A stretch of DNA of 64,000 nucleotides from Kribbella capetownensis (GCF_004331485.1 NZ_SJKD01000001.1:620001-684000), one strand, 5' to 3'. Positions 25,031 through 33,125 are shown, counted from the stretch's first letter. Notes: a model not told the origin generated them from the letters alone. Numbers and translations are program-made.

Positions 25031-25780
25031 ATGCCGTTGACCGACGATGCGCACCTGCCACCGGGGCTCGTGCTGGCGTGGGGCCTGCCCGCCAAGTCGA
25101 ACAAGCTCGGCCGCAAGCCGACGCAGAGCGTCGAACAGATCGTCGACGCAGCCCTCGAGCTGGCCGATGCCGACGGGTTCGCCGCGTTGTCGATGCCCAA
25201 GATCGCGCAGAAGCTCGGGCTGACCGCCAACGCGATCTACAGGTACGTCAGGTCCCGCGACGAGCTGCTGGTACTGCTCGGTGAAGCAGCCTGGGGTCCG
25301 GCACCGGACGGGGTCGTCGAGGCACGGGACTGGCGAGCCGCAGCGACCGCCTGGACGCAGGCGATGGTCGATCGGTGCGACGTCCACCCATGGCTCTGCG
25401 ATCTTCCCATCCGCGGAGCGCCGGTGACGCCGAACCTGCTCGGCTGGGCTGAGGCGATCCTGCGGGTGCTGACCGGTGCCGGACTGAGTCCCACCGAGAG
25501 CCTGTCGTGCGCGTTGCTGCTGGACGGCTATGCCCGTCGGATCGCGAGCGCGCGTCGCGATCTGCGCGACAGCATCACGACCTCCGTCCAGCCGGCAGCG
25601 GTGACACGATTCCTGGAACCTCGGCTGCACGAACTCGGCTACTCGATCCTGGCCGACCTGATGGCCGGCAACCAGTACACCGACGAGATCCACGGCGCCG
25701 ACGTAATCTTCGGCCTCGACCGAATCCTGGACGGCATCGACGTACTGATCACACAGAAGATGTCTTCCAGGGCCGACTAG
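25031..25780 (+). CDS. TetR family regulator facing the carboxylesterase
   Basis: 249 residues. About 30 N-terminal residues precede the HTH (EQIVDAALELADADGFAALSMPKIAQKLGLTANAIYRYVRSRDELLVLLGEAAWG), where the recognition helix is ANAIYRYVRSRDEL. The C-terminal ligand domain is helical, with WTQAMVDRCDVHPWL. The gene order suggests repression of the esterase and of itself. The stop overlaps the convergent SRPBCC gene by 4 bp (CTAG). Confidence 0.86.
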   Translation: MPLTDDAHLPPGLVLAWGLPAKSNKLGRKPTQSVEQIVDAALELADADGFAALSMPKIAQKLGLTANAIYRYVRSRDELLVLLGEAAWGPAPDGVVEARDWRAAATAWTQAMVDRCDVHPWLCDLPIRGAPVTPNLLGWAEAILRVLTGAGLSPTESLSCALLLDGYARRIASARRDLRDSITTSVQPAAVTRFLEPRLHELGYSILADLMAGNQYTDEIHGADVIFGLDRILDGIDVLITQKMSSRAD

Positions 25781-26220
25781 GCCGGCGCCAGGTAGCGTGC
25801 GAGGGAGCGAACCACGTTGCGCAGGTGGCGCTGGAAGAGGCTGTGATCCCCGTCGTGCAGGAATGCGGCCTGTTCTGTCCAGGTGATGGTTGTTCCCGGT
25901 GGGGTTGGCGTGAACTGGATGGTGGCTAGCGCTGCGACTGCTCGGGTGTCGTCGACCCGGACGTCGTACGCGTAGATGATGCGCTCGTCAGCGACGACGT
26001 CCAGGTAACGAGCCTCGATGGTGTGCACCTCGCCGCCGGGTGGGCCGCCAGAAAAGATCTCGTGACCGCCGACCCGAAGGTCCAGCTCATAGTGCGGCTT
26101 CCAGTCGGCGGGGCCCAGTGACCACGCCGCCTTCGCCGCCGGATCTGCGAACGCCCAGAACACCTGAGCCGGAGGTACCTCGAGTACGTGTCGAACGGTG
26201 AATGTCTGATGCGCAGTCAT
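25777..26220 (-). CDS. SRPBCC domain protein (AHSA1/CalC-like)
   Basis: 147 residues. The pattern HQTFTVRHVLEVPPAQVFWAFADPAAKAAWSLG, LDLRVGGHEIFSGGPPGGEVHTIEARYLDVVADERIIYAYDVRVDD and TTITWTEQAAFLHDGD is the standard activator-of-Hsp90-like START fold used for hydrophobic ligand binding. It is single and cytoplasmic. The specific ligand is unknown. Confidence 0.85.
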   Translation of the reverse strand: MTAHQTFTVRHVLEVPPAQVFWAFADPAAKAAWSLGPADWKPHYELDLRVGGHEIFSGGPPGGEVHTIEARYLDVVADERIIYAYDVRVDDTRAVAALATIQFTPTPPGTTITWTEQAAFLHDGDHSLFQRHLRNVVRSLARYLAPA

Positions 26221-26351
26221 ACGTCTTGAGACGGATGAGGGCCCGAGAACTCATCGGAAAGCACGAAGCGGACGAAAGAGCAGCTGCAGTTTCGGACCCC
26301 TCTCGTCGTAAACGAGTTGCGAAGCGTGCCGTGAGACAGGACCCTGCCGAC

Positions 26352-26915
26352 GTGCAGACCAACATCGAATTTCGCGAGTGGGCCGACGAACATCTGCCGG
26401 AGGTACTCAAAGCGCAGGTGCTGTCGTTCTTGCGCATCATCTGGCCGGACGGATTCACCGGATCGAACCGGTTCCGTGATTGGACCTCTCATCCTGACTT
26501 GAGGCCTCACCACCTGCTGTACGCGGCCGGCTCTCAGCTCGTGAGTCACCTGGAGGTCGTCACTACGACCGTCTCGGTTGGTGGAGAGAACTACGTCGTG
26601 CAGAGCCCGACAGCGGTGATGACTTTCCCTGCCTTTCGAGGTGAGGGCTGGGCCGGACGGTTGGTCGCCGCCGCGGTTGCCCGCATCGACGCCGGCCAAG
26701 CAGATGTGGGGGTCCTGACTTGCGGCCCGCACCTTGTCGACCTCTACAGTCGAGCCGGCTGGGAGATTGCCCCCGGTGCGACGATCCTGGCCGGAGAGGA
26801 CGGGAGCACCTGGGTCTCCGATGACGTCCTCCTGACCCGATCGGTAGGTCCTCGCAGCGCTGCATTCAAGGCCTCCCTACGCGAGCATCCGATGCGCGTG
26901 GCCGACGAGTGGTAA
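26352..26915 (+). CDS. GNAT-like acetyltransferase
   Basis: An open frame runs from 26202, but it would overlap the divergent SRPBCC start. GTG 26352 (VQTNIEFREWADEHLPEVLKAQVLSFLRIIWPDGF) is therefore taken, giving 187 residues. TAVMTFPAFRGEGWAGRLVAAAVARI fits the GNAT CoA-binding turn (FRGEGWAGRL), followed by DVGVLTCGPHLVDLYSRAGWEIAPGA. The substrate is unknown. It is the last chromosomal gene before the tRNA-Ser island. The 131 bp before the start hold no other gene. Confidence 0.72.
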   Translation: MQTNIEFREWADEHLPEVLKAQVLSFLRIIWPDGFTGSNRFRDWTSHPDLRPHHLLYAAGSQLVSHLEVVTTTVSVGGENYVVQSPTAVMTFPAFRGEGWAGRLVAAAVARIDAGQADVGVLTCGPHLVDLYSRAGWEIAPGATILAGEDGSTWVSDDVLLTRSVGPRSAAFKASLREHPMRVADEW

Positions 26916-26957
26916 CCCTGCGTCCAACCCGAAGCCGAGGCTGACCGAAGCGGACCC

Positions 26958-27022
26958 GAGATGAGCGGAGGGTGTCGGATTCGAACCCACGAGGACGGTC
27001 ACCCGCCCTACCGGTTTTCAAG
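26958..27022. repeat. island direct repeat, left copy (tRNA-Ser 3' half)
   Basis: 65 bp that match 29566-29630 with one mismatch (C at 26976, G at 29584). It contains the 3' part of the tRNA-Ser gene from the anticodon loop onward plus 8 bp of flank, and is not a full tRNA. This is the pattern left by integration at a tRNA 3' end. Confidence 0.85.
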
Positions 27023-27130
27023 GCCAAGGCGTCCGAACACTCCAAATGTGGCCCTGACCTGCGCGAACGCAAGATCGCGAAGCTCCAGCAACTCGCACGT
27101 CTGCACATATTCTGCACGATCCCTGAAAAC

Positions 27131-27645
27131 ATGCCCGTGAACGTGGCTCAGCGCGAGCTTGGTTCCGTCCTGGTGACGACACCAGACCTCGCCATCATCG
27201 TCGACGGGGCCGGCGTGCCGATGGGCGGATGCCACCACGGCGTGGCCTGGTATGCGCAGCAATTGGGAGCACAGACGCTATCCGCGCTCAGCGGACGTCC
27301 AGGCATCCCGCTGACCAAAGTCTCTATGAAGCCTTGGCAGCCGTAGCGGCATTGCACTCCGACACTTGCGGTCTTTCTGATCCAGGTACGCCCTGCGCAG
27401 CGGTCGGGATTCTGCGGATCGGCGCAGACACCATCGACACGCTTGCACTCTCGGATGTCACGCTAATGGTTGAAACCGAACAAGGAGCGCAGATTACTTG
27501 CGACCTACGAATTGAAGAGATTTCCGGTACTGAACCGGCCGCCGTCGAGGGCATGCTGTTCGGAACGCACGAACACAAGGCGGCAATCTCTGCACTTGTG
27601 GAAAACCAAACTCAAACTCGTAACCGTCCAGACGGCTGGTGGGTC
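27131..27645 (+). pseudogene. PP2C-like protein phosphatase remnant, frameshifted and truncated
   Basis: The first frame reads MPVNVAQRELGSVLVTTPDL, then AIIVDGAGVPMGGCHHGVAW and LGAQTLSALSGRPGIPLT. The match continues one base out of frame from about 27316 (SLYEALAAVAALHSDTC, SDPGTPCAAVGILRIG, DTIDTLALSDVTLMVET) to RNRPDGWWV. This is the order of actinobacterial PP2C-like phosphatases, in which DGAG and LSD are metal-binding strands. One base missing near 27314-27320 explains the shift. The C-terminal part is gone. It cannot give a working enzyme. Confidence 0.65.
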
Positions 27646-27759
27646 GGGCGATCGGTGCCGCGGCCCGCGACCGAGGCCGTCTTCACCTGTGAGTTCCGTC
27701 GGCCCGAAGGTCGGGCTTCCCGATGGCGGGGCGGTGGCCGGCCGGTGATGATTGGCGGC

Positions 27760-28884
27760 ATGGGAACGTCCGCAGACGCCGGTGACGCGTCGGCCGGGCA
27801 GGGGCACACGCTGTCCCTGCCTGAGCCGACCGGTCCGTGCCCGGTCGGCACCACGTCCTTGTGGCTGACAGACGCCTCCCGCCCCGATCCGTGGGCCGCG
27901 GGGGTGAACACACGGGAGCTGATGGTCTCGCTGTGGTATCCGGCGGCGCCGTCGGACGGGCGGCGGGCCTGGTACATGACGCCAGCCGAGTCCGAAATCC
28001 TCATCGCAAGCGCGCGCATCACCGGCCTACCACCGGACGCGCTGAGCACTGTCCGGGCCAACGCGGTTGTCGACGCCACGCCGGCCGGGCGTCAGCGCAG
28101 CCTGCCCCTAGTCCTACTCTCGCCCGGCTTCACCAACCCCCGCAGCACGCTCACCGCCCTGGCCGAGGACCTGGCCAGCCACGGCTACGTCGTGGCCGGG
28201 ATTGACCACACCTACGAGAGTGACGCCACAGCCTTTCCCGACGGGCGGGTCACCACCTGCCTGGCCCGCCAGGCACCCCGGCCAGGCAGGAACGAGAAGG
28301 TCGTGGCCGGCCGGACCGCAGATGTCTGCTTCGTGCTCGGCGAACTGACCGGCGCGCACCCGGCATGGCCGGGCGCCGGGCTGATCGACACGTCCCGGAT
28401 AGCGATGGCCGGCCACTCCATCGGCGGCGCCGCCACCATCTCCGCCATGCTGGCCGACTGGCGCATCCGCGCCGGCGTCGACATGGACGGCGCCACCCGC
28501 GCCCGGATCCCGGCGGAAGGCCTGTCACGGCCGTTCCTCTTCATGGGCACGCAAGCCTCGTACACTCCCGGCACCCCTGGAAGGAAAAGTTCCGTAATCA
28601 CCTGGGAGCGTGACTGGAAGCTCCTGACCGGCTGGAAGCGGTGGGTCCTGGTGGAAGGCGCGATACACGCCTCCTTCACCGACCTCGTGCTCCTGGCCGA
28701 TCAGGCCGGCATCTACGTCGGCGCCGGCCTGTCCGGCGCCCGGTCCCTGGACATCAGCAGCGCCTACGTCCGGGCCTTCGTCGACCAGCACCTGCGCGAG
28801 ACGCCGCAGGCCCTGCTGGACCGGCCGTCACCACGCTACCCCGAGGTCACGTTCTGCTCCCCGGAGGCTGAAACCCGCGCATAG
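27760..28884 (+). CDS. alpha/beta hydrolase, PAF-acetylhydrolase/lipase-like
   Basis: The frame is open from 27229, but family similarity begins near 27760 (MGTSADAG ... SLPEPTGPCPVGTTSLWLTDASRPDPW); ATG 27748 is also possible. About 374 residues. LVLLSPGFTNPRSTLTALAEDLASHGYVVAGIDHTYES gives the oxyanion region. RIAMAGHSIGGAATISAMLAD gives the nucleophile elbow GHSIGG, followed by GVDMDGA, and the catalytic His is in EGAIHASFTDL. This set is typical of Streptomyces-type hydrolases acting on short acyl esters or phospholipids. It is the main intact cargo gene of the island. Confidence 0.8.
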   Translation: MGTSADAGDASAGQGHTLSLPEPTGPCPVGTTSLWLTDASRPDPWAAGVNTRELMVSLWYPAAPSDGRRAWYMTPAESEILIASARITGLPPDALSTVRANAVVDATPAGRQRSLPLVLLSPGFTNPRSTLTALAEDLASHGYVVAGIDHTYESDATAFPDGRVTTCLARQAPRPGRNEKVVAGRTADVCFVLGELTGAHPAWPGAGLIDTSRIAMAGHSIGGAATISAMLADWRIRAGVDMDGATRARIPAEGLSRPFLFMGTQASYTPGTPGRKSSVITWERDWKLLTGWKRWVLVEGAIHASFTDLVLLADQAGIYVGAGLSGARSLDISSAYVRAFVDQHLRETPQALLDRPSPRYPEVTFCSPEAETRA

Positions 28885-29355
28885 GACACCGGCCAAAGCA
28901 GGAACGCGCCATGGCCCGGCGCGACGGAAAGAACCGAACCTACAACGAGACCACGAGCTCCACTCGTCGCGCCAGTCTGGATGGTTGCGCCAGGCGGTCG
29001 AGAGCTTTTGGATAGTCCTACGGATCACGGTTGAGGCGGCTGGGTCGGTGTCCCTCGTCTCGCCGTACTGGGCGAGGATCAGCCGGATCGCTGCACAGAG
29101 TCGGCGGATGTAGAGCGCGTACCGCACCAGGGCCGGCCCCAGTGGCTGGTCGCGGTTCTCGGCGGCCTCGGTTGTGACCTGAGTTTCCCACTGAAGGACT
29201 CGGCCGCACACGAACCCGAGCAGCACATCACCACGGGCATCGCGCAGCTGCGGAGCGGGCCTGGAAAAGGTCTGGTCCATCCACGACTTCGGCTGCCCGA
29301 GCACTCGCCGTACATCACCGATCCCTCGACTTGTCATCCTCATATAGGAAGACAT
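28828..29355 (-). CDS. hypothetical protein in the island
   Basis: 175 residues from ATG 29355. It is mostly helical and basic, with TEAAENRDQPLGPALVRYALYIRRLCAAIRLILAQYGETRDTDPAA. I do not recognise it. Third positions look coding up to about residue 135; after that the sequence overlaps the convergent hydrolase and may be read-through past a lost stop. No ribosome site precedes the ATG. It could be a decayed gene. Confidence 0.35.
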   Translation of the reverse strand: MSSYMRMTSRGIGDVRRVLGQPKSWMDQTFSRPAPQLRDARGDVLLGFVCGRVLQWETQVTTEAAENRDQPLGPALVRYALYIRRLCAAIRLILAQYGETRDTDPAASTVIRRTIQKLSTAWRNHPDWRDEWSSWSRCRFGSFRRAGPWRVPALAGVLCAGFSLRGAERDLGVAW

Positions 29356-29383
29356 GTTCGATTCGAGCAGAAGCCCGCCCCGC

Positions 29384-29425
29384 ATGTTCCAGCCCGCACG
29401 AGGTGAGTCGCGAGGGCTGGAACAT
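29384..29425. repeat. 12-bp inverted repeat ATGTTCCAGCCC / GGGCTGGAACAT
   Basis: Perfect arms with an 18-bp spacer lie between the hypothetical ORF and the right direct repeat. It could be an operator, or arm-type sites for the lost integrase. No T tract follows. Confidence 0.45.
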
Positions 29426-29565
29426 AGGGGATGGGCCATTGCACGGATTCTGCATGGCGAACCGAAACCAACCGATCGCAATCGGACAAGGTCAGACCCA
29501 GCCGGACACCTGCCCCGGGCGAGGTATGCGAGTCCGTTTCCCCAGGCCAGGAAGGCTTTCGGGAT

Positions 29566-29630
29566 GAGATGAGCGGAGGGTGTGGGATTCGAACCCACGA
29601 GGACGGTCACCCGCCCTACCGGTTTTCAAG
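29566..29630. repeat. island direct repeat, right copy
   Basis: 65 bp repeated at 26958-27022 with one mismatch; here it is part of the complete tRNA-Ser gene. Divergence starts exactly at the anticodon stem, as expected for tyrosine-recombinase attachment sites. Confidence 0.85.
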
Positions 29631-29662
29631 ACCAGCGCACTCGGCCACTATGCGAACCCTCC
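29574..29662 (-). tRNA. tRNA-Ser (anticodon UGA)
   Basis: 89 nt on the minus strand from GGAGGG (29662) to CCCTCC-G (29574). The acceptor stem GGAGGG/CCCTCC is perfect, the T arm reads GTGGG-TTCGAATC-CCAC, and the long variable arm (GGGCGGGTGACCGTCC region) marks a class II tRNA. The anticodon loop CTTGAAA has TGA at 29626-29628. CCA is not encoded. It is the integration site of the adjacent island. Confidence 0.92.
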
Positions 29663-29778
29663 AGGCGACGTGGTCGCCGATCGTGAGGATAGCAATGCGC
29701 GTGCGGGGGTTGAGGTTGGCCGGTAGGGTCTCGGCAGAGGCGGACTGGCCGCCTGGGGTACGGACGGAGGTGAGAGCA

Positions 29779-29829
29779 ATGTCTCGGTCGTTCGAGGACA
29801 TGGCACGCACCGTCCGGTCGGCGCGCTGA
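29779..29829 (+). CDS. upstream leader ORF of the MFS efflux gene
   Basis: A 16-codon ORF, MSRSFEDMARTVRSAR, has a near-perfect ribosome site (GGAGGTGAGA) directly before its ATG, far better than the MFS gene itself. Its last codons form the 5' arm of a hairpin (29814-29844). Size, strong ribosome site, and position 83 bp before an efflux pump fit a regulatory leader peptide sensing ribosome stalling. Confidence 0.55.
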   Translation: MSRSFEDMARTVRSAR

Positions 29830-29873
29830 TCTGCCGCCGACCGGGCCGGTTGCCGGCGTCGGAGTGACGCCGG
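29814..29873 (+). promoter_or_regulatory. leader hairpins, possible attenuator of the MFS gene
   Basis: Hairpin A pairs CCGGTCGGCG (29814-29823) with CGCCGACCGG (29835-29844) across the leader ORF stop. Hairpin B pairs CCGGCGTC (29853-29860) with GACGCCGG (29866-29873). The 3' arm of A (CCGAC) can also pair with GTCGG overlapping B, so alternative folds exist. Its function is inferred from the trp-like arrangement. Confidence 0.5.
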
Positions 29874-29912
29874 TCGTTCCGGTTGTTCCGTCATGCCCTC
29901 TGGAGCTCTCGT

Positions 29913-31148
29913 ATGCCTTCCCTCCGTACGTTCCTGCTGCCGTCCGAGCTCGGATCCGACTTCCGCAAGATCTGGCCGGCCGCGATCATCTCGAACCTCG
30001 GCGACGGCGCCATGCTCGCCGCCGGCCCGTTGCTGGTCGCATCCATCACCACCGAGCCGGCAGCGGTCGGTGCGGCCGCCTTCATCCAGCAGTTGCCCTG
30101 GCTGCTGTTCGCCCTGTTCAGCGGTGCTCTCGTCGACCGGCTCGACCGCCGGCTGATGATCGTTGCCGCTGACACCTTTCGCGCGATCGTCATCGGCGCG
30201 CTCGGTGCCGCCGTACTGCTCGGCACCGCACCCCTGTGGGCGATCTACGTCGCCCTGTTCCTTCTCGGTACGGCGGAGACGTTCGCCGACAACGCATCCG
30301 GTGCACTGCTGGTGGACGCCGTACCGAAAGACCAGCTGGGCAAGGCGAATGCGCGCCTGTTCGCCAGTGGCACCGTGCTCCAGGGGCTCGGTGGTCCGCC
30401 GCTTGGCGCACTGCTGTTTGCGGTCGGAGCCGGAGTACCGCTCGTGTTCAACGCCGTCACGTTCGGCGCCGCAGCCGCTCTGGTCGCGCGAGTCGCCGTA
30501 CGTCCACTGCCGGCCGAGTCCGCAGGTACGGCGCTCTGGGCCGAAGTACGCGTGGGAGTCCAGTGGCTGTGGCAGCACGCGGGAGTGCGGACGTTGGCGT
30601 GCTCGATCCTGGTCATGAACATCACCTTCTGCGCCGCGTTCGCGACGTGGGTGCTGTACGCGCGGGAGCGGTTAGGACTCACCGAGACGCAGTTCGGCCT
30701 GCTGGTGTCGGTCGGCGCGATCGGTGGCGTCCTCGGCATGCCGGTGTACCACCTGCTCGAGCCGCGGGTCGGCTCACTCACCCTGCTGCGTGCCGGACTG
30801 GTCATCGAGACGACGGTCCACCTCATCCTGGCGCTCACCCGAAGTCCGTGGGTGGCGGGCGCGACCATGGTGGTGTTCGGCGTACATGCGGTGGTGTGGG
30901 GCATCGTGTCGACCACTGCGAGGCAGTTGGCGACACCGGAGCCGCTGATGGGACGGGTCAACAGCGTGTACCTGCTCGCGTCGGTCGGCGGCGCTGCGAT
31001 CGGCTCTGCGCTGGGCGGCGTACTCGCGCAGCGGTTCGGACTGGCCGCACCGTTCGCGACTGCCTTCGTGGCGATGGTGCTGATGACGGCCGTCGCGTGG
31101 CGACCGCTACGGCACGTGTCCGTACGTCGGGTCGTCGCAACGGACTGA
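29913..31148 (+). CDS. MFS transporter, DHA3/macrolide-efflux-like
   Basis: The ATG at 29913 follows GGAG and gives 411 residues with about 12 spans. The order matches the MFS_3/EntS-MefA group: FRKIWPAAIISNLGDGAMLAAGPLLVASIT, QQLPWLLFALFSGALVDRLDRRLMIVAADTFR (motif A with D-R-x-D-R), GTAETFADNASGALLVDAVPKDQLGKANARL and TTARQLATPEPLMGRVNSVY. Such pumps export macrolides or other hydrophobic drugs. It sits behind a leader ORF and hairpins. A related transporter gene follows 142 bp later. Confidence 0.85.
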   Translation: MPSLRTFLLPSELGSDFRKIWPAAIISNLGDGAMLAAGPLLVASITTEPAAVGAAAFIQQLPWLLFALFSGALVDRLDRRLMIVAADTFRAIVIGALGAAVLLGTAPLWAIYVALFLLGTAETFADNASGALLVDAVPKDQLGKANARLFASGTVLQGLGGPPLGALLFAVGAGVPLVFNAVTFGAAAALVARVAVRPLPAESAGTALWAEVRVGVQWLWQHAGVRTLACSILVMNITFCAAFATWVLYARERLGLTETQFGLLVSVGAIGGVLGMPVYHLLEPRVGSLTLLRAGLVIETTVHLILALTRSPWVAGATMVVFGVHAVVWGIVSTTARQLATPEPLMGRVNSVYLLASVGGAAIGSALGGVLAQRFGLAAPFATAFVAMVLMTAVAWRPLRHVSVRRVVATD

Positions 31149-31211
31149 AAACGGCTAGAGCGGCTCGGCAACCGTTTGCTACTGTTTTCGGCCGAGAGCC
31201 CCAACTGTAGT

Positions 31212-31227
31212 CAGGGGAACGCCCCTG
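31212..31227 (+). promoter_or_regulatory. small hairpin CAGGGG-AACG-CCCCTG before the second MFS gene
   Basis: A perfect 6-bp stem with a 4-nt loop, 64 bp upstream of the ATG. A longer imperfect stem CTCGGC/GCCGAG lies just upstream, around 31170-31195. They may terminate the first MFS transcript or control the second gene; there is no leader ORF. Confidence 0.35.
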
Positions 31228-31290
31228 GTGGAGTGGTCTCGTAGCCAGCGCTGCGAGTGGGCCGAGTCGATGCGATCGGAGCACTCTGTC

Positions 31291-32508
31291 ATGCCTACAG
31301 CCACGTCCCTCGGCCTCCCGAACGTCCGCGGCCGCGTACCGCTGCTCGCCGGTCTGGCGATCGACTCGTTCGGCGGCGGCTGCGCCGGACCGCTGCTGCT
31401 GCTGTTCTTCGTGCGGGTCGTCGACATCCCACTCGGGACTGCCGGAGTGCTGCTGACCGTTGCGACGCTGTTCTCCATCGCAGCACCCGCCGCAGTGGCC
31501 GTTGTGATCGACAAGGTCGGGCCGCGGAACCTGGTGGTGATCGCACAGTTCGCGCAGGGGCTCGCGTTCACCGGATTCTTCTTCGGACGGTCGGTGTGGC
31601 TGGTGTTCCTGTGCGCACTGCTGACGACCAGTGGCCAGCGTGTGTTCTGGTCGGCGATCTTCAGCCTGCTGGCCGATGTGGCCGACGAGGGCGACCGGGA
31701 CAGGTGGTTCGGACTCGGCGGCATGATGCAGGCTGCCGGCTTCGGCCTCGGCGCACTGGCTGCCGGTGCGCTGCTGGCCATCGGCGGCGATGCGCCGTTC
31801 CTGATCGCCATGGCGGTCAACGCGGTGACGTTCTACCTGGCCGGCTTCCTACTGCTGCGTCTGAACCCGGCTCACCACAAGCGCGCCGTTCAGGACACCG
31901 GTCCGGCACCGCTGCTGCGCAAGGACAAGGCTTTCCTGGTGCTGATCGGCGCCAACACGTTGCTGGCCCTCTGCACGATGCTGCTGGGCGTCGGACTACC
32001 GGTGTACGTCGCTGAAGCGTTGCCGGCGCCCAAGTGGTTGATCGGTGTGTTGCTGGCCGCGGTGTCCGTCGTACTGGCGACCGGGCAGACCCTGGTGGTG
32101 CGGCACACCGAGAAGCGTCGCCGTACAAACGTGATCATCGTTGCCGGTGTGGCGTGGGCGGTGTGGGGCGTGCTGATGGCCTCACTGCTGCACGTCCCGA
32201 CCGCACTGGTCGTGCCAGGGTTGATTCTGGCGACAGTGGTGTTCGCGTTCGGCGACGTACTGCACGCAGCGACCGGCAACGCGCTCGCGGCAGCGGTAGC
32301 GCCGGTGGTGGGGAACGCAAAGTACCTCTCCTACTGGCAGTACTCCTTCACCTTCGCCAGCATCCTGGCCCCGGCGTTCTTCGCTCAGCTCTTCGAGCTG
32401 CAGCACGAGCTCCCCTGGCTGGGCATTTCCCTCCTGGCGATGATCGCGGCCGCCACGATCCTCATTCTCGACCGGGTCATTCCCCACTCGACCACCCAGC
32501 GCCAGTAA
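31291..32508 (+). CDS. MFS transporter
   Basis: The ATG at 31291 (MPTATSLGLPNVRGRVPLLAGLAIDSFGGG) follows GGAG and gives 405 residues. About 12 spans are seen, with FFVRVVDIPLGTAGVLLTVATLFSIAAPAAVAVVIDKVGPRNLVV (motif A-like loop D-K-V-G-P-R) and RVFWSAIFSLLADVADEGDRDRWFGLGGMMQAAGFGLGALAAG. It resembles actinobacterial multidrug or metabolite exporters of unknown substrate. It is adjacent to the DHA3 pump, perhaps a separate unit. Confidence 0.83.
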   Translation: MPTATSLGLPNVRGRVPLLAGLAIDSFGGGCAGPLLLLFFVRVVDIPLGTAGVLLTVATLFSIAAPAAVAVVIDKVGPRNLVVIAQFAQGLAFTGFFFGRSVWLVFLCALLTTSGQRVFWSAIFSLLADVADEGDRDRWFGLGGMMQAAGFGLGALAAGALLAIGGDAPFLIAMAVNAVTFYLAGFLLLRLNPAHHKRAVQDTGPAPLLRKDKAFLVLIGANTLLALCTMLLGVGLPVYVAEALPAPKWLIGVLLAAVSVVLATGQTLVVRHTEKRRRTNVIIVAGVAWAVWGVLMASLLHVPTALVVPGLILATVVFAFGDVLHAATGNALAAAVAPVVGNAKYLSYWQYSFTFASILAPAFFAQLFELQHELPWLGISLLAMIAAATILILDRVIPHSTTQRQ

Positions 32509-32576
32509 CTCCCGCCGACTTGTCGGTCGCCGGTGATAGGCCAGACGAGTAAGTGTTCCTCGAGGAGAGGAGAGTC

Positions 32577-33125
32577 ATGCGGTGGGAAGAGTTGGAGTCG
32601 AATCAGCCGCGGCTGGCGGAACTGGGACGTGACCGGCTGCTTGGGCCGGGCGTCGTACTCGTCGGGACCATCCGGCGCGACGGCACACCACGCATCAGTC
32701 CGGTGGAGCCGTGGGTCATGGCCGGAGATCTCTGGTTGTCGATGATGTGGGGCTCGACCAAGGCGAAGGATCTCGGTCGTGATCCGCGCGTCCTGGTGCA
32801 CAGCGTCATCACGGCTCGCGACGGCAGCGAGGGCGAGTTCAAGGTGCGCGGACAAGCGCGCGCTGAGAGCGACGAGTCAATGCAGCGGCGGTACGCCGAC
32901 GAGGTGGCGGCCGGCCTGGGCTGGCGTCCGGAGCCGGGGAAGTTCCACCTGTTCGCGGTGGACATCTCCGACGTCACCTTCGTCCGGTACGTCGACGCCA
33001 CCGGCGACCAGTTCGTGACTCGCTGGCCGGCCGGACGCGAGTTCGTACGGCGAGGGACCGGTGCGACCACGGTCGGTGAACCCGAGCCGTATCAGGACCT
33101 GCTCGACCCGAGCAGTCTCCCGTAG
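32577..33125 (+). CDS. pyridoxamine 5'-phosphate oxidase family protein (PPOX/FDOR)
   Basis: 182 residues from ATG 32577, directly behind GAGGAGAGGAG. The split beta-barrel starts VVLVGTIRRDGTPRISPVEPWVMAGDLWLSMMWGSTKAKDLGRDPRVLVHSVI, the usual PPOX strand order with R-D-G-x-P-R and a K-x-x-D-L-x-R-D-P segment. These proteins bind FMN, F420 or heme. Actinobacterial members often use F420, but the cofactor cannot be fixed from sequence. It ends 34 bp past the stop of the convergent racemase-like gene. Confidence 0.82.
   Translation: MRWEELESNQPRLAELGRDRLLGPGVVLVGTIRRDGTPRISPVEPWVMAGDLWLSMMWGSTKAKDLGRDPRVLVHSVITARDGSEGEFKVRGQARAESDESMQRRYADEVAAGLGWRPEPGKFHLFAVDISDVTFVRYVDATGDQFVTRWPAGREFVRRGTGATTVGEPEPYQDLLDPSSLP

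Larger units (their letters stand above)
26958..29630. mobile_element. small tRNA-Ser-integrated island, no integrase remaining
   Basis: About 2.6 kb between two 65-bp direct repeats, with the intact tRNA-Ser at the right end. It contains a frameshifted phosphatase fragment, an alpha/beta hydrolase and one hypothetical ORF. No recombinase, replication or transfer gene can be read. It is therefore a remnant, or a cargo unit moved by an integrase elsewhere. Several of its genes have no ribosome site, and A/T-rich codons occur in the left part, unlike the neighbours. Confidence 0.7.

Noticed and set aside
23264..25693. 809-residue fusion of the esterase with an upstream region
   Set aside because: The extra N-terminal part is antisense to a TetR gene; a clear signal peptide begins at 24922.
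26957..27030. Second tRNA-Ser gene
   Set aside because: Only the 3' half from the anticodon loop is present; no D arm or 5' acceptor strand follows, so it is an integration scar.
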